A stretch of 18,100 nt of DNA from JAKSCF01 sp028279945 (GTDB lineage Bacteria > Bacillota > Clostridia > Peptostreptococcales > JAAYPU01): contig JANQMT010000200.1 of NCBI GenBank assembly GCA_028279945.1, forward strand, positions 1-18,100. Direction: 5' to 3'. Below, piece after piece: positions 8,327 through 15,369 of this stretch. Position numbers and translations under genes: made by a program. The notes beneath the pieces are model-generated. The model was not told the origin of the DNA. It was given only the letters and a program-made list of their open reading frames with translations, and did not search any database. The stretch's first letter is position 1; each line of letters starts with the position of its first letter.

Positions 8327-9686
8327 CATCATCACCTATCTCTCTATTAATGCTGTTCCATACAGGACTGTTGATGGTCAAATCAATTTCTTTAACAAAA
8401 TTCACAGCACCCACAAAACCATTTAGAGGTTGTTTTCGTTCATGGTTATGGTCGCAAAAGGCCACACCGAGTTTATAGGCTAAAGGTCTTTCTTTCACCC
8501 CTCCGACTAAAATATCTGCACCTTTCTCTCTCATAAATTGTTCCAATTCAGCTGGATTACTATCATCCAGTATGACTGTTTCTTCATCACATAAATCGTG
8601 TATGGTTTCGTATTCATGTTTCTTTCCGGTTTGGGTTCCTACCATGACAATTTTCATGCCGACTTCGCTAAATTGCTTAATTAATGAAATGGCTTTAAAA
8701 CCACCGCCAACATAAATGGCAACTTTTTTGCCTTCCAGTCTTTTTTTATATTGGCTGATAATAGCTTTAGTTTTCTCAACCTCTTCAGCGATGAGTAAAC
8801 GGGTTCTTTTAACGACTTCTGCATCATCTAATGCACTTGCAATCATAGTCACTGAATTAACAATATCTTCTAATCCATAAAAACTGATATTAATATACGG
8901 AATGCCGTATTTTTCTTTCATTTTTTTTGCAAGATATGTCATGGATCCGGCACACTGAACGATATTTAATTTTGCGCTGGAAGCATTTTTGATTGCTTCA
9001 TAAGTAGAGTCGCCTGTTATTTTTGAGATAATATTAACGCCCATTCTATTCAAGTAACCTTCGTTAATCCAGACTTCTCCCGCCAAATTAAAGTCGCCAA
9101 GAAAATTAATATGATTGCCTTTGATGGTTTCCTTTTTATTTCCAATCAAATCTAAAATCGCATGACAAGCTGCTTTATAGCCGCTAGACTTATTACCTGC
9201 AAATCCTGAAGATTGAACGGGTATTACCCTTATACCATGTTTTTTTTCTGCGGTTCTAGCTACTGCTTCGATATCATCCCCAATAACACCTACTACACAT
9301 GTAGCATAGATGAAAATCAATTTAGGACCGTGCTTTTCTACAATCTCATCAATGGCTTTGGATAACTTTTTTTCTCCTCCAAAAATAATGTCTTTCTCGT
9401 TTAAATCCGTTGAAAAACTCGTTCGAAAAGTCTCATCACCACTGGTCAAACTTCCTCTAAGATCCCAAGTATAGCTGGCACATCCAATAGGACCGTGAAT
9501 GATATGATAGGCATCCGTAATAGGATTAAGTACTACTCTTGCACCGCAGTAAACACAAGCTCTTTGGCTTACAACCCCAGCCATGCTGTTTTCTTCACAT
9601 TTTATTTGATGTAATTTATTATTCTTTTTTTCAATGATAAAGGCTTTTCTTTCTTCAACCGTATATTCTTTACATTTTGTTTTCAT
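8316..9686 (-). CDS. nifE: FeMo-co scaffold protein NifE
   Basis: NifE is the alpha-like subunit of the NifEN scaffold. The 456-residue protein has cysteines at 44, 47 and 69 (CVYCGARVVLNPI and HGPIGCASYTWDLRG). It continues with STDLNEKDIIFGGEKKL, YATCVVGVIGDDIEA and a C-terminal FVGAVNFVKEI region, all characteristic of NifE. The ATG at 9686 has GGTGAG 6 bases upstream; an in-frame TTG at 9698 would add four residues but has no ribosome site. It starts 40 bases after nifK and its last codons overlap the start of nifN in another frame. Confidence 0.96.
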   Translation of the reverse strand: MKTKCKEYTVEERKAFIIEKKNNKLHQIKCEENSMAGVVSQRACVYCGARVVLNPITDAYHIIHGPIGCASYTWDLRGSLTSGDETFRTSFSTDLNEKDIIFGGEKKLSKAIDEIVEKHGPKLIFIYATCVVGVIGDDIEAVARTAEKKHGIRVIPVQSSGFAGNKSSGYKAACHAILDLIGNKKETIKGNHINFLGDFNLAGEVWINEGYLNRMGVNIISKITGDSTYEAIKNASSAKLNIVQCAGSMTYLAKKMKEKYGIPYINISFYGLEDIVNSVTMIASALDDAEVVKRTRLLIAEEVEKTKAIISQYKKRLEGKKVAIYVGGGFKAISLIKQFSEVGMKIVMVGTQTGKKHEYETIHDLCDEETVILDDSNPAELEQFMREKGADILVGGVKERPLAYKLGVAFCDHNHERKQPLNGFVGAVNFVKEIDLTINSPVWNSINREIGDDDAQ

Positions 9687-9726
9687 ACTTCTCACCAACT
9701 TTTGAAATGATTTGAGGTTATTTATA

Positions 9727-11079
9727 TTACATGACTAACTCAAAATCTTCGTCTGATGCATCTCTATCTGCTCTGTCAAGCAGTGCATCACTTATCTTTT
9801 CAATAAGTCGAATAGCACCTTTATAACCTACATACGGAAAATAACTGTGACCGGTTCTATCAAGAACTGGAAAACCAATACGAACAAAAGGAATGTCTTC
9901 GGCTCTTGCAATGTACTTTCCATACGTATTACCAATGAGTAAATCCACCGGTTCACTCTTAATCCATTGATGTAAAGTGAATAAGTCACCGGTATTTTTT
10001 ACATTTGCGCCTTCTACCATAGTACCAATGGTCTTGTTAAATTCCTTTCCCGGAGAGCCTGTTACGATATGAATGGGCTTCATCCCTAGACTCAACACAA
10101 ATTCTGTCATAGCTATAACCGTATCCGGATCTCCAAAGATGGCTGCTTTTTTGCCATGATAATGGTAATGCGTATCCGTCATATAATCTACAGCCTGCCC
10201 TCTTTCTTCTTCCAGTTCATAAGGAACTTCAACATCCATTATTTTAACTAAGTTCATGATAAAATCATCGGTTGCTTTGATACCAATAGGCGCCTTTAAA
10301 GTTGTAGCCGGTATTTTAAACTTTCTATCGAGTTCTATGGCTCCGGCTTCTGAAGCAAATTTTCCTAAAGCAATGGTTGCCTTAGAATTTCCTGCCTTTT
10401 TCAAGTCTTTAAGTTGAGTACCCCCTTTTGGATACATTTCATATATACCTGTCATAGGCGTATCCACGACACCACTTGTATCTGGAAACATAACAAATGG
10501 TACGCTCATCATATTCATAATTCTTTTCATTTCACGCATATCACTTGGTTCAACAAACCCCGGAATTATATTGATAACTTTGCTTTCTTCAGAATCGCCT
10601 TTTTCTACTAAATTGGAAGCGATACTTTTTACCATGTTTGAAAAACCTGTTATATGAGAGCCTTCATAACTGGGGGTATTGGCATAAAATACGGTTTTGC
10701 CTTCCGGTACTTCCGCACTTTCTATGATTGTAGAAATATCATCACCAATGGTTTCTGATAAACAAGTGGTACTGATGGCAATAATTTCTGGATCGTATAC
10801 TGAAAAAATATTCTTAATTGCAGTTTTTAAGTTTGCGCCGCCCCCAAAAACAGAGGCGCCTTCGGTAAACGAACTGGTAGATGCCACAATTGGATCTCTA
10901 AAGTGTCTTGTCAAGTGCATTCTGTGATAAGAGGAGCAGCCTTGAGAGCCGTGGCTATGAGGCAGGCATTTGTGAATCCCTAATGCTGCATACATAGCGC
11001 CTATTGGCTGACAAGTTTTTGCCGGATTTATCATTAATGCTTTTTTGTCGTATATTTCTTTAGGCGTACTATCTAACAT
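9727..11079 (-). CDS. nifK: Nitrogenase MoFe protein beta chain NifK
   Basis: NifK forms the alpha2beta2 MoFe protein with NifD and shares the P-cluster at the subunit interface. The 450-residue protein has the P-cluster cysteines at 23 (NPAKTCQPIGA), 48 (HGSQGCSSYHR) and 106 (STTCLSETIGDDI). The intervals of 25 and 58 residues equal those of Cys70, Cys95 and Cys153 in Azotobacter NifK. Ser141 (PSYEGSHITGF) corresponds to Ser188. It lacks the extra N-terminal region of about 50 residues found in Azotobacter NifK, as other clostridial NifK proteins do. AAAGGAGG lies before the ATG, which begins one base after the nifD stop, so equal synthesis with NifD is expected. Confidence 0.98.
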   Translation of the reverse strand: MLDSTPKEIYDKKALMINPAKTCQPIGAMYAALGIHKCLPHSHGSQGCSSYHRMHLTRHFRDPIVASTSSFTEGASVFGGGANLKTAIKNIFSVYDPEIIAISTTCLSETIGDDISTIIESAEVPEGKTVFYANTPSYEGSHITGFSNMVKSIASNLVEKGDSEESKVINIIPGFVEPSDMREMKRIMNMMSVPFVMFPDTSGVVDTPMTGIYEMYPKGGTQLKDLKKAGNSKATIALGKFASEAGAIELDRKFKIPATTLKAPIGIKATDDFIMNLVKIMDVEVPYELEEERGQAVDYMTDTHYHYHGKKAAIFGDPDTVIAMTEFVLSLGMKPIHIVTGSPGKEFNKTIGTMVEGANVKNTGDLFTLHQWIKSEPVDLLIGNTYGKYIARAEDIPFVRIGFPVLDRTGHSYFPYVGYKGAIRLIEKISDALLDRADRDASDEDFELVM

Positions 11080-11080
11080 A

Positions 11081-12670
11081 TTATTTTTCCTCCTTTACCA
11101 TACTGCCGTCAATTAAAGGTTCAGCCTTCCAAGGCGGTGTAATATGGCTCCATGCTGGTGTATGGATGCCCATTGCTATATCTTGTGAAAATTTTACAGC
11201 GCCTTTGAAGCCAGCATATGGACCGCTATAATCGTAATTGTGCAATTGTTTAGAAAAAATACCCATTTTTTGTGCAATATACTTATCTTTTATGCCTGAG
11301 CAAAATAAATCAGGCTTTATGATATTAATCAACACCTCTGTTTCATAATGGTTGAGATCATCAATGACAATCGTGCCGTCTTTCATTTCTTTGATCATGC
11401 CCCCGTAATGACTTAAAGGTATTTCTGACTTTAATTCTTCTAATTTTTCCTGTGACAAGTAGAGCTTGTAATTCTTTTCATCTTTTTCAACTTTTAAGTC
11501 AGGTATATTTCGACTATCTGCATCTATCTTGATATAAGGGATGACATCTCTTCCTTCATAATCGTCTCTATGTCCAAACTCATAACCAGCTACGACGGTA
11601 TCAATACCGATCTCCTTTAGTATGCCTTGATAATGATGCGCCCTTGAGCCGCCTACATACAGAAATGCTGTTTTGCCTTCACATATTTTTTTATAAATAT
11701 TAAGAATATTTTTTATACTTTCGAGTTCTTCCTTAATGACCTCTTCTGTTCTCTTGGTAAGCGCGTCATTATCAAAGTACATTGCCATATTTCGTAAACT
11801 TTCTATTGTGGATTGCACTCCTATAAAATTAACTTTGAGCCATGGCGTACCATATTTTGTCTCGATCATGTCTGCTACATAATTGATGGATCTATGACAT
11901 TGCACTAAATTCAGATTCGCTTTATGGGCATTTTTAATTTCATCATATGAACCATCTCCTGTCATGACAGATACAACTTCATATCCGATTTTACTTAGGA
12001 TTCTAGCGATTTCCCAACCATCACCGCCTATGTTGTATTCACCAAATAGATTAATTGAAAACTCGCCATAGGCTTGGTTGCCTTTTCCAATAACATGTTT
12101 CATCAATTCATTATTTGCAATATGGTGCCCTGCCGATTGACTCACACCCTTATAGCCTTCACAACTGAATGCTAATACCGGCACACCATATTTTTCTTCG
12201 GCTTCACTTGCTACGGCATGGATGTCATCACCTATAAGCCCCACAGGACAGGTAGCAGAAATACTTATAGCCGATGGTGAGAAGATCTCTACAGCTTCTT
12301 TAATGGCTTGCTTTAATTTTTTTTCACCGCCAAAAACAATGTCACTGTCCTGCATATCTGTTGTAAAACAATAATTTAAAAAGTTTTTACCGTTATCATT
12401 TGCCTTCGCTTTATTTCGCCTTGTGCCCCAAGAATAATAAGCACACCCTACAGGTCCATGAACAATATGTACCATATCTTTTATTGGACCAATAACAACA
12501 CCTTTACATCCTGCAAAACTGCAGCCTCTATTGGTAATGATTCCTGGAATTGTCCTTTTATTTGCTGCAATTTCTTGCTTTTGTGTAGAATCTACAATAA
12601 GAGTATGTTGCTCTCTGTTTCGTTTTACCTTGTTTGGATAATTCCTGTTGATCAATTCCTTCTTGTTCAT
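11081..12670 (-). CDS. nifD: Nitrogenase MoFe protein alpha chain NifD
   Basis: NifD carries the FeMo-co active site. The 529-residue protein has P-cluster cysteines at 50 (NRGCSFAGC), 76 (HGPVGCAYYSW) and 141 (SATCPVGLIGDD). FeMo-co is held by Cys258 (NLVQCHRS) and His477 (KQLHNYDYSGPY), and Gln178 and His182 match the catalytic Gln191 and His195. This is the Mo-type alpha chain; no vnfG or anfG delta-subunit gene lies nearby. An extra segment at about 383-440 (from DADSRNIPDL to IVIDDLN), absent from proteobacterial NifD, matches the insertion known in Clostridium pasteurianum. It starts 13 bases after nifI2. Confidence 0.98.
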   Translation of the reverse strand: MNKKELINRNYPNKVKRNREQHTLIVDSTQKQEIAANKRTIPGIITNRGCSFAGCKGVVIGPIKDMVHIVHGPVGCAYYSWGTRRNKAKANDNGKNFLNYCFTTDMQDSDIVFGGEKKLKQAIKEAVEIFSPSAISISATCPVGLIGDDIHAVASEAEEKYGVPVLAFSCEGYKGVSQSAGHHIANNELMKHVIGKGNQAYGEFSINLFGEYNIGGDGWEIARILSKIGYEVVSVMTGDGSYDEIKNAHKANLNLVQCHRSINYVADMIETKYGTPWLKVNFIGVQSTIESLRNMAMYFDNDALTKRTEEVIKEELESIKNILNIYKKICEGKTAFLYVGGSRAHHYQGILKEIGIDTVVAGYEFGHRDDYEGRDVIPYIKIDADSRNIPDLKVEKDEKNYKLYLSQEKLEELKSEIPLSHYGGMIKEMKDGTIVIDDLNHYETEVLINIIKPDLFCSGIKDKYIAQKMGIFSKQLHNYDYSGPYAGFKGAVKFSQDIAMGIHTPAWSHITPPWKAEPLIDGSMVKEEK

Positions 12671-12683
12671 TTAACACTCTCCC

Positions 12684-13067
12684 TTATATAGCGTTTTCGC
12701 CATGTTCTCCGGTTCTTACTCGAATGACTTCTGATACAGGAAAAACAAATATTTTACCATCACCGGGGTTTCCGGTTTGATTGACTCTAATAATCGTATG
12801 GATTGTTTTTTTAACATCTTCATCTTTTACAATTAATGTGAATAGCCTTTTTGATAACAGTCGATGCTCCTTTATTATTTCTTCAGGTGCTAATGTTTCG
12901 CTTATTTCATTTTCAGCCATTGTCTGCTCTATTAAATCTTGATAAGCTGACCTTTTCCCACGACCATAAACCTTTCTGCAAGTAATGCCCGGATAACCAT
13001 CGTTAATGAGTGCTTCTTTTGTTTTATTCACCATATGCGTTCTAATAATTGCCATTATCTCTTTCAT
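12684..13067 (-). CDS. nifI2: PII-type nitrogenase regulator NifI2
   Basis: NifI1 and NifI2 form a complex that, in methanogens, binds NifDK and switches nitrogenase off after ammonium addition, responding to 2-oxoglutarate and adenine nucleotides. The 127-residue protein is GlnB-like with an unusually long, divergent T-loop (about residues 42-68: after VYGRGKRSAYQD) and the C-terminal NPGDGKIFVFPV signature. It lacks the canonical uridylylation context of GlnB. Its position between nifI1 and nifD is the conserved one. It starts 16 bases after nifI1. Confidence 0.95.
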   Translation of the reverse strand: MKEIMAIIRTHMVNKTKEALINDGYPGITCRKVYGRGKRSAYQDLIEQTMAENEISETLAPEEIIKEHRLLSKRLFTLIVKDEDVKKTIHTIIRVNQTGNPGDGKIFVFPVSEVIRVRTGEHGENAI

Positions 13068-13083
13068 AAAGATGCGCTCCTTC

Positions 13084-13413
13084 CTACAGGCCTACAGGGC
13101 TGCTGCTAATGGTATGGACTTCTTCAACATCACTAACAAAGATTTTGCCATCCCCTAAAGAACCGGTTTTATTTGTTTTTGAATTTAAAATAATGATATT
13201 GATGACATCATCTTTATACGCTTCTTCTACAACAATCAACAGTAAATCTTTTGGAATTTCATCGTAATACACATCTCCCACTTTTATTCCACGTTGTTTT
13301 CCTCTGCCGACAACATCTATTTTTGTGACAGCCGGAAATCCGCTTTTACTTAATTCATTCATTATAATAGGTGACTTCTCAGGTCTTACAATTGCTCTAA
13401 TCATCTTAAACAT
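13084..13413 (-). CDS. nifI1: PII-type nitrogenase regulator NifI1
   Basis: This 109-residue GlnB-family protein is the partner of NifI2 in post-translational control of nitrogenase. It begins MFKMIRAIVRPEK, has the T-loop entry VVGRGKQRGIKVGDVYYDEIPK and ends with the GSLGDGKIFVSDV signature. The T-loop is shorter than in NifI2, and the gene directly follows nifH, which separates NifI1 from ordinary GlnB or GlnK. GGAGG lies about 7 bases upstream of the ATG. A 137-base gap with a long inverted repeat separates it from nifH, the widest internal gap of the operon. Confidence 0.95.
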   Translation of the reverse strand: MFKMIRAIVRPEKSPIIMNELSKSGFPAVTKIDVVGRGKQRGIKVGDVYYDEIPKDLLLIVVEEAYKDDVINIIILNSKTNKTGSLGDGKIFVSDVEEVHTISSSPVGL

Positions 13414-13485
13414 AATATTTCCTCCAAACTTTTGAATCTATATGATTAAATTGATTTTAAAATATATCTATGGTAACCTTTGATT

Positions 13486-13550
13486 GAGAGTTTGTGAAAT
13501 GATTAAATACGTCTTGTCGCACACATAGAGGTATTATTTTTCAAACTCTC
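13486..13550 (-). repeat. Nine-base inverted repeat enclosing the nifH-nifI1 spacer
   Basis: GAGAGTTTG (13486-13494) and CAAACTCTC (13542-13550) are perfect complements 47 bases apart. In the mRNA the first arm begins at the base after the nifH stop codon. A smaller AATAC/GTATT pair is nested inside. There is no T-run, so this is more likely a processing or stabilising structure than a terminator. Confidence 0.6.
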
Positions 13551-14372
13551 TTATAATCCTAAAAATCCATGCTGCATCATAAGTTCTTCCAGTCGATCTT
13601 GGTCCATAGGAGTAGGATTAACAAACATTTCATTGCCATCAATGGCTTTGGCTAAGGCTCTGTATTCATCTGCTTGATTTTCTTCCGGGCTCCAATCAAT
13701 AACGGTTTTCTTGTTGATTTCTGCCCTTTGAACAACATTATCTCTTGGTACAAAGTGAATCAATTGGCTGCCGAGTTCTTTTGCAAATGCTTCCAATAAT
13801 TCATATTCATGATCCACCTTACGGCTGTTGCATATAATACCGCCTAACCTGGTGCCTCCGGTTTCAGCATACTTTTTAATGCCTTTTGCAATATTGTTTG
13901 CCGCATATAGTGCCATTAACTCTCCGCTTGCAACGATATAAATTTCTTGAGCTTTACCTTCACGAATGGGCATTGCGAATCCTCCGCATACAACGTCTCC
14001 TAAGACATCATAAAACACATAATCCAGATCTGCCTCATAGGCACCCAAACTTTCCAGCATATTAATAGAAGTAATGATGCCTCTTCCAGCACATCCAACT
14101 CCAGGCTCCGGTCCGCCGGATTCTACACATCTGATATCTGCAAATCCAGGTTTTAAAATCGATTCCAATTCGATGTCTTCACCTTCGTCTCTTAACGTTT
14201 CAAGCACTGTCTTTTGCGCCAGTCCTCCAAGTAATAATCTAGTGGAATCAGCTTTAGGGTCACAACCTACAACCATTATCTTCTTGCCCATCTCTCCTAA
14301 AGCAGCTGTTAAATTTTGAGTTGTAGTTGATTTACCTATACCACCTTTTCCATAAATAGCGACTTGTCTCAT
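13551..14372 (-). CDS. nifH: Nitrogenase iron protein NifH
   Basis: NifH is the homodimeric ATP-dependent electron donor to NifDK and is also needed for P-cluster and FeMo-co maturation. The 273-residue protein has the P-loop GKGGIGKS (8-15), DPKADSTR, the [4Fe-4S] ligands Cys94 (GVGCAGRG) and Cys129 (DVVCGGFA), and Arg97, the residue that DraT ADP-ribosylates in organisms that have it. The ATG at 14372 gives the standard MRQVAIYGKGG start and has AAAGGGTGA upstream; a GTG at 14381 is in frame but would place the start inside that ribosome site. It is the first gene of the unit and follows a long structured leader. Confidence 0.98.
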   Translation of the reverse strand: MRQVAIYGKGGIGKSTTTQNLTAALGEMGKKIMVVGCDPKADSTRLLLGGLAQKTVLETLRDEGEDIELESILKPGFADIRCVESGGPEPGVGCAGRGIITSINMLESLGAYEADLDYVFYDVLGDVVCGGFAMPIREGKAQEIYIVASGELMALYAANNIAKGIKKYAETGGTRLGGIICNSRKVDHEYELLEAFAKELGSQLIHFVPRDNVVQRAEINKKTVIDWSPEENQADEYRALAKAIDGNEMFVNPTPMDQDRLEELMMQHGFLGL

Positions 14373-14404
14373 TAAAATCACCCTTTCTCAGTATTTATTA
14401 AATA

Positions 14405-14427
14405 AAAGGAATGTAAGGCATCCCTTT
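14405..14427 (-). ncRNA. Stem-loop in the nifH 5' leader just before the ribosome site
   Basis: As RNA the minus strand reads AAAGGGAUG, loop CCUUA, CAUUCCUUU: nine pairs including one G-U. It ends about 33 bases before the nifH ATG. UAUUUAAU follows, so it could act as a weak second terminator, a 5' stabiliser after processing, or a translation control element. Confidence 0.55.
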
Positions 14428-14460
14428 AATTCACCCTTTTAAAATAAGAATATTTTTAAG

Positions 14461-14500
14461 AAATAAAAAACGTCAAAACAAGATCATTCCTGTTTTGACG
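14461..14500 (-). terminator. Intrinsic terminator inside the nif operon leader
   Basis: On the minus strand CGTCAAAACA and TGTTTTGACG form a perfect 10-bp stem (14500-14491 with 14480-14471), extended by two pairs past one mismatch, and followed at once by TTTTTTATTT. It lies about 155 bases after the predicted transcription start and about 100 bases before nifH. No gene ends between the promoter and this hairpin, so it is either an attenuator or the end of a short leader RNA. The plus strand has no T-run, so it acts on minus-strand transcripts. Confidence 0.8.
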
Positions 14501-14563
14501 CCATTGCCTCAAAATATTATTAGTGCTTACTATAAGTTATAGATAAAAAGCCCAATTATATTT

Positions 14564-14601
14564 TACGAACCATAATGGTTCTCAATATTATTTTGTTCGT
14601 A
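14564..14601. repeat. Palindrome and overlapping GAAC/GTTC half-sites in the nif leader
   Basis: GAACCATAATGGTTC (14567-14581) is a palindrome with 7-bp arms and one central base. TACGAAC (14564-14570) and GTTCGTA (14595-14601) form a second inverted repeat sharing the left arm. ATTTTGTTC occurs at 14590-14598 and again at 14650-14658, over the predicted transcription start. This looks like a repressor or activator site; as RNA, the two inverted repeats would be mutually exclusive hairpins. Confidence 0.55.
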
Positions 14602-14660
14602 TTATAATGAATATTTTTATAATTTCATATTGTTTTGATCATATGCTTAATTTTGTTCAA

Positions 14661-14689
14661 AGTATACCACCTAAAATTTTATTTGTAAA
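14661..14689 (-). promoter_or_regulatory. Sigma-A-type promoter of the nif operon
   Basis: On the minus strand TTTACA (14689-14684) is followed after exactly 17 bases by TATACT (14666-14661), preceded by TGG as an extended -10. Both hexamers differ from consensus at one base. Transcription would start near 14654, giving a leader of about 280 bases before nifH. I found no GG-N10-GC pattern of a sigma-54 promoter in the whole spacer. Confidence 0.7.
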
Positions 14690-14710
14690 TACTTTTTCAG
14701 CAAAAAAACC

Positions 14711-14736
14711 ATGTAAACGTTTTATGTAAACGTTTT
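14711..14736. repeat. Perfect 13-bp tandem repeat with embedded AAACGTTT palindromes
   Basis: ATGTAAACGTTTT occurs twice head to tail. Each copy resembles a LacI/CcpA-type operator (TGTAAACG core), placed about 22 bp upstream of the nif -35 box. The two AAACGTTT units can also pair as an 8-bp hairpin with a 5-base loop, flanked by A7 (14702-14708) and a T-rich run (14733-14745), so a bidirectional terminator ending the acetyltransferase gene is the competing reading. Confidence 0.6.
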
Positions 14737-14832
14737 TATTTTTTTGAAGGATATATTTTTATTTTTTAATTTACATACTTGTTAATTCTAATATACGCTT
14801 TTCTATATATAAATATATCTACTTATTGGTAA

Positions 14833-15294
14833 TTACATTTTGTCGATATTTATTTCCAGACAAATTTCATCACAATTAGGAAATTTAGGGCAATTGATAC
14901 ATTCTTTCCATACCTTATGAGGCATTTTTTCCTTATCTATAATACTAAAACCACTTTTTTTGAAAAAATCGGGCTGATAAGTTAAAGTAAATACTTTTGG
15001 AATGCCTAACTCTTGAGCTTCGTTTAAAAAAAATTCTACAAGCCGCTTGCCAATGCCTTTTCCCAATAGTGATTCTTTTACAGCCAGAGCTCGTATCTCG
15101 GCCAGATCAATCCATAAAATATGAAGTGAACCTGTTGCTACTATTTCTCTATCGATTTCTACGATGGCAAAATCTCTGATATATTCATATATCACACTGC
15201 GAGATCGAGAAAGCATTAAATCTTTTTCTGCATAATAATTCACTAGTTCGTGTATTTTTTCAACATCTGATAATTTAGCTTTTCTAACATTCAT
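14833..15294 (-). CDS. GNAT N-acetyltransferase, short ArgA-like
   Basis: This 153-residue single-domain GNAT protein has its acetyl-CoA loop at LGKGIGKR (77-84), preceded by the beta-strand IRALAVKE. The tail has four cysteines (132, 135, 141, 145) in ECINCPKFPNCDEIC. Proteins with this layout are usually annotated as amino-acid N-acetyltransferases (short-form N-acetylglutamate synthase), the first step of arginine synthesis, acting in the cytoplasm. The substrate is not proven by sequence. GAAGGTG precedes the ATG. The gene has its own promoter and an ARG-box-like palindrome, which supports the arginine link. It lies upstream of the nif control region in the same direction; read-through into nif is possible unless the 14711-14736 hairpin stops it. 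Confidence 0.75.
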   Translation of the reverse strand: MNVRKAKLSDVEKIHELVNYYAEKDLMLSRSRSVIYEYIRDFAIVEIDREIVATGSLHILWIDLAEIRALAVKESLLGKGIGKRLVEFFLNEAQELGIPKVFTLTYQPDFFKKSGFSIIDKEKMPHKVWKECINCPKFPNCDEICLEINIDKM

Positions 15295-15333
15295 TATTAA
15301 AACACCTTCTTATATGTGTATTCCCTTTATCCA

Positions 15334-15362
15334 ATAATAACAAAAAACACGTCACAATTCAA
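15334..15362 (-). promoter_or_regulatory. Promoter of the acetyltransferase gene
   Basis: On the minus strand TTGAAT (15362-15357) is followed after 17 bases by TATTAT (15339-15334). This places the transcription start about 32 bases before the ATG. Each hexamer has recognisable but imperfect consensus. Confidence 0.5.
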
Positions 15363-15369
15363 TTGAAAA

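Noticed and set aside
9727..12670. Vanadium or iron-only nitrogenase
   Set aside because: There is no delta-subunit gene between the alpha and beta genes, NifD has the Mo-type motifs, and nifE, nifN, nifB, nifV and modABC are all present in the same unit.
14484..14504. Six-codon leader peptide MASKQE as a real gene
   Set aside because: The only ribosome-site-like bases (GAGG) are 2 bases from the ATG, and frames this short arise by chance; it is kept only as part of an attenuation hypothesis.
14690..14710. GG-N7-GC at the T-run before the nif -35 box as a sigma-54 promoter
   Set aside because: The spacing between GG and GC must be 10 bases; here it is 7.
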